Assembly (NCBI RefSeq): GCF_010728155.1 | Contig: NZ_AP022605.1 | Coordinates: 1,922,001 to 1,986,000 of the forward strand | Direction of reading: 5' to 3' | From: Mycolicibacterium doricum | GTDB taxonomy: Bacteria; Actinomycetota; Actinomycetes; Mycobacteriales; Mycobacteriaceae | DNA: 64,000 nt | Part shown: in pieces, positions 61,979-64,000 of the stretch | Position numbering within the stretch: the stretch's first letter is position 1 | Layout of the letters: the number at the start of each line of letters is the position of its first letter | Translations under genes and position numbers: made by a program | The notes under the pieces: model-generated | The model's input: the letters and a program-made list of their open reading frames with translations, nothing else | The model's database searches: none | What the model was told of the DNA's origin: nothing

Positions 61979-62620
61979 GTGAACTTCTCTGGTAGGTCTT
62001 GTTCCCTCGCGCTCGTGGGCTGTGCGGCGGCGCTCGTCACGACCCTCTCCGGGTGTGGCAGCGATTCGGACGATTCTGCGGCGAGCACGTCCGCGGCGAC
62101 CACCTCGTTTACGGCCGATATGCCCCGGCCATCGGCGCCCCTGAACTCGGCGGCGGCCAGTACCTGCCCGACCGCGGCGCCGTCGAGCGGCGGTGTCCCC
62201 GAGTGGACGCTCCCCGGCGCCACTGGCAGCGTCTCGGTCACCGGATCCACCGATGCCGCGGCGCCCACCGTCGAGGTGCAGCCTCCGTTCAGCGTGACCG
62301 ACACCCAGGTGCACACGCTAAAGCCCGGGGACGGCTCGGTTGTCGCGGACACCGCAGTGGTCACCGTCTGCTACATGGGTGTCAACGGACGTGACGGCAC
62401 GGTCTTCGACAACAGCTACGAACGCGGTGAACCGGTGGACTTCCCGCTCGACGGTGTGGTGGCGGGCTTTCAGAAAGCCATCGCCGGCCAGAAGGTGGGG
62501 TCGACCGTCGCGGTCGCCATGACCTCCGCCGACGGTTACCCCGAAGGTCAGCCCGCCGCGGGCATCGAGCCCGGCGACTCGCTGGTCTTCGCGATCAAGA
62601 TCCTCGACGCGTCGGGATAA
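61979..62620 (+). CDS. FKBP-type peptidyl-prolyl isomerase lipoprotein
   Basis: 213 residues from GTG 61979 (GTG 61970 is possible). Signal peptide with lipobox (LVTTLSGCGSD), a Ser/Ala-rich linker and a C-terminal FKBP domain (VVTVCYMGVNGRDGTVFDNSY, FPLDGVVAGFQKAIAGQKVGS, GDSLVFAIKILDA). It would help fold exported proteins. Confidence 0.85.
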   Translation: MNFSGRSCSLALVGCAAALVTTLSGCGSDSDDSAASTSAATTSFTADMPRPSAPLNSAAASTCPTAAPSSGGVPEWTLPGATGSVSVTGSTDAAAPTVEVQPPFSVTDTQVHTLKPGDGSVVADTAVVTVCYMGVNGRDGTVFDNSYERGEPVDFPLDGVVAGFQKAIAGQKVGSTVAVAMTSADGYPEGQPAAGIEPGDSLVFAIKILDASG

Positions 62621-62665
62621 GCCGCCGGATACTCCGCGTAGAGCTCGGATGTCTAACGTTCTGCC

Positions 62666-63028
62666 ATGGAGTCCACCCGCATCGACCGCTGGCTCTGGGC
62701 GGTCAGGCTGACCAAGACCCGGCCGGACGCCGCAGCGGCGTGTCGGGGCGGGCACGTGCGCGTCAACGACCGACCCGCGAAACCGTCGACGACGGTGGCC
62801 CCCGGCGACCAGGTGCGCGCCCTGGTCGGCGACCGGACGCGGATCGTCGAGGTCGTGCGGGTGATCCAGAAGAGAGTGGGTGCGGCCGCTGCGGTGACCT
62901 GCTATCTCGACCGCACGCCGCCGATGCCCAAAACCGCCGAGATCCCCCTGGCGGTGCGGGACCGCGGCGCGGGACGGCCGACCAAACGTGACCGTCGCAG
63001 GCTCGACAGGTGGCTCTCGGGGCAGTGA
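62666..63028 (+). CDS. hslR: S4-domain RNA-binding protein, Hsp15-like
   Basis: 120 residues from ATG 62666. The S4 domain reads RIDRWLWAVRLTKTRPDAAAA, GHVRVNDRPAKPSTTVAPGD; a basic tail (RGAGRPTKRDRRRLDRW) follows, as in Hsp15/HslR, which binds stalled 50S subunits. Size and order are normal. Confidence 0.88.
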   Translation: MESTRIDRWLWAVRLTKTRPDAAAACRGGHVRVNDRPAKPSTTVAPGDQVRALVGDRTRIVEVVRVIQKRVGAAAAVTCYLDRTPPMPKTAEIPLAVRDRGAGRPTKRDRRRLDRWLSGQ

Positions 63029-63114
63029 ACCGTGGTGTACCACCCGCTACGGCCGCGTTGAGCGGATCTGAATCGGTGCCGGAACGGCTACCGGCGACCG
63101 GATGTGCGGGGTGG

Positions 63115-64000
63115 TCAATCGTCGGCCGGTTCGGATTTCGCCTCGACGGTGTGGGAGTCAGTATGGGAGTCGGCGCCGGATCCCTTGCGCCCGAACGGCA
63201 GTACATGCACGACGGCCACCACGACGGCGCCCACGATCAGGCCGATCACCGCCGACGACGCGGTGTTGACCAGCCAGGCGAGGACACCGCCGACGACGCC
63301 GGCCGTATCGTGCACGGACTCCTCGGCATGGTGCACCAGTCCGTACAGGGTGTGCCAGCCCAGCTCGTCGGTGCCGACCAACAGGATGTGGCCGCCCACC
63401 CACAGCATCGCGACCGTGCCTATGAGCGCGAGCGCGGCCAGCAGCTTGGGCATCGCGGCCACCAGGGTGCGGCCGACCCGCTGGGCGAACCGGGAGGAGC
63501 GCTGGGCGAGGCTCAGGCCGATGTCGTCCATCTTGACGATTCCGGCGACGACGCCGTACACGGCTGCCGTGATGAGGAACGCGACGACCACCAGGATGAT
63601 CAGCCTCGGCAGGAACGGCTGGTCGGCGACCTCATTCAGGGCGATCACCATGATCTCTGCCGACAGGATCAAGTCCGTCCGGATCGCCCCCGCCACCGTC
63701 GCGCGCTCGGCGTCCTCACCCGTCAACGCGGCTGGCACCTCGTGGCTGTCGTGGCCGCGGATCCGGCCCCACACCTTCTCCGCTCCCTCGAAGCACAGGT
63801 AGGTGGCGCCGAGCATGAGGATCGGGGTCAGCAGCCACGGCACGAACTGGCTGAGTAGGAGGGCGGCGGGCAGGATGAAAAGCAGCTTGTTGCGCAGCGA
63901 GCCGATCGCGATGCGTTTGATGATCGGCAGCTCGCGTTCGGCGGCGATCCCCTGCACGTACTGCGGAGTGACGGCGGTGTCGTCGACGACGACACCCGCG
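63115..64000 (-). CDS. DUF808 membrane protein, N-terminus outside window
   Basis: The frame is open to the last base, so the start is beyond the window; about 294 residues are visible. The visible beginning (AGVVVDDTAVTPQYVQGIAAERELPIIKRIA) is the usual early part of DUF808 (YedI-like) proteins, followed by several membrane segments and TDLILSAEIMVIALNEVAD. A polar tail rich in His/Asp/Ser ends it. Function unknown. Confidence 0.88.
   Translation of the reverse strand, partial: AGVVVDDTAVTPQYVQGIAAERELPIIKRIAIGSLRNKLLFILPAALLLSQFVPWLLTPILMLGATYLCFEGAEKVWGRIRGHDSHEVPAALTGEDAERATVAGAIRTDLILSAEIMVIALNEVADQPFLPRLIILVVVAFLITAAVYGVVAGIVKMDDIGLSLAQRSSRFAQRVGRTLVAAMPKLLAALALIGTVAMLWVGGHILLVGTDELGWHTLYGLVHHAEESVHDTAGVVGGVLAWLVNTASSAVIGLIVGAVVVAVVHVLPFGRKGSGADSHTDSHTVEAKSEPADD

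Noticed and set aside
1..64000. CRISPR array or CRISPR-guided (CAST) transposition linked to the Tn7-like operons
   Set aside because: No regularly spaced repeats and no Cas protein motifs were found near either tniQ.

Overview
This 64 kb window is high-GC actinobacterial DNA, most likely from a Mycobacterium/Mycolicibacterium. The pointers are an LpqH-type lipoprotein, a SigF/SigB-like sigma factor, VapBC and MazEF modules of mycobacterial type with apparently leaderless antitoxin starts, a DUF808 protein, and frequent GTG/TTG starts. No tRNA, rRNA or CRISPR array was found.

The left and middle (about 1-51 kb) form one large defence and mobile-element island. (i) 1-2.9 kb: the 3' part of a macro-domain protein and a frameshifted conserved actinobacterial gene. 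(ii) 3.5-17 kb, minus strand: a tightly packed operon of a SNF2/DEAD-type helicase with a DUF3883 tail, a DUF1156 adenine methylase split by a one-base shift in a G7 tract, a GmrSD-like (DUF262/DUF1524) nuclease, a HEPN/DUF499 ATPase, a YbjN/CesT-like putative chaperone, a trypsin-like protease with a frameshifted PDZ domain, and a small protein ending in a Cys/His tag. A divergent 1184-aa SNF2 protein (17.1-20.6 kb) ends in the same tag (C-x2-C-x3-H-x3-C, ending HAGEC), which links the two ends of the cluster. (iii) 20.7-25.9 kb, minus strand: Tn7-like transposition operon 1 (TnsA, TnsB, TnsC, TniQ and a coupled 104-aa ORF). (iv) 26.1-30.4 kb, plus strand: an unknown winged-helix-like protein followed by an AAA+ ATPase and a subtilisin-like protease that match the ietAS antiphage pair. 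(v) 31.3-36 kb, plus strand: Tn7-like transposition operon 2, a separate lineage, whose TniQ runs through a 41-aa coupled ORF straight into (vi) 36.1-47 kb: a RapA/SNF2-like helicase, a type III-like R-M pair (Mod, Res) and a TrlF/Ppl-like PHP-ATPase. (vii) 47-51.4 kb: a toxin-antitoxin array (VapBC, MazEF, RHH-MazF, a vapC remnant) with a dispersed repeat of about 41 bp between modules and a decayed IS1380-family copy with a CCAG target duplication.

The two Tn7-like operons are thus divergent, with their tnsA genes facing each other across ietAS, and each is followed on its far side by a different nucleic-acid-targeting defence cluster. This arrangement is the most striking feature of the window.

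The right end (51.6-64 kb) looks like ordinary chromosome: a DUF2254 pseudogene, a three-gene glycan operon (FkbM methyltransferase, polysaccharide pyruvyl transferase, GT2), a DUF421 protein, a sigma factor, a MarR regulator, two lipoproteins, an intact DUF2254 protein, PhoD-type phosphatase, an FKBP-type isomerase lipoprotein, an Hsp15-like S4 protein and a partial DUF808 protein.

Several genes carry one-base shifts at short homopolymers. Some may be sequencing errors rather than true pseudogenes. All functions are inferred by reading motifs; no database search was possible.
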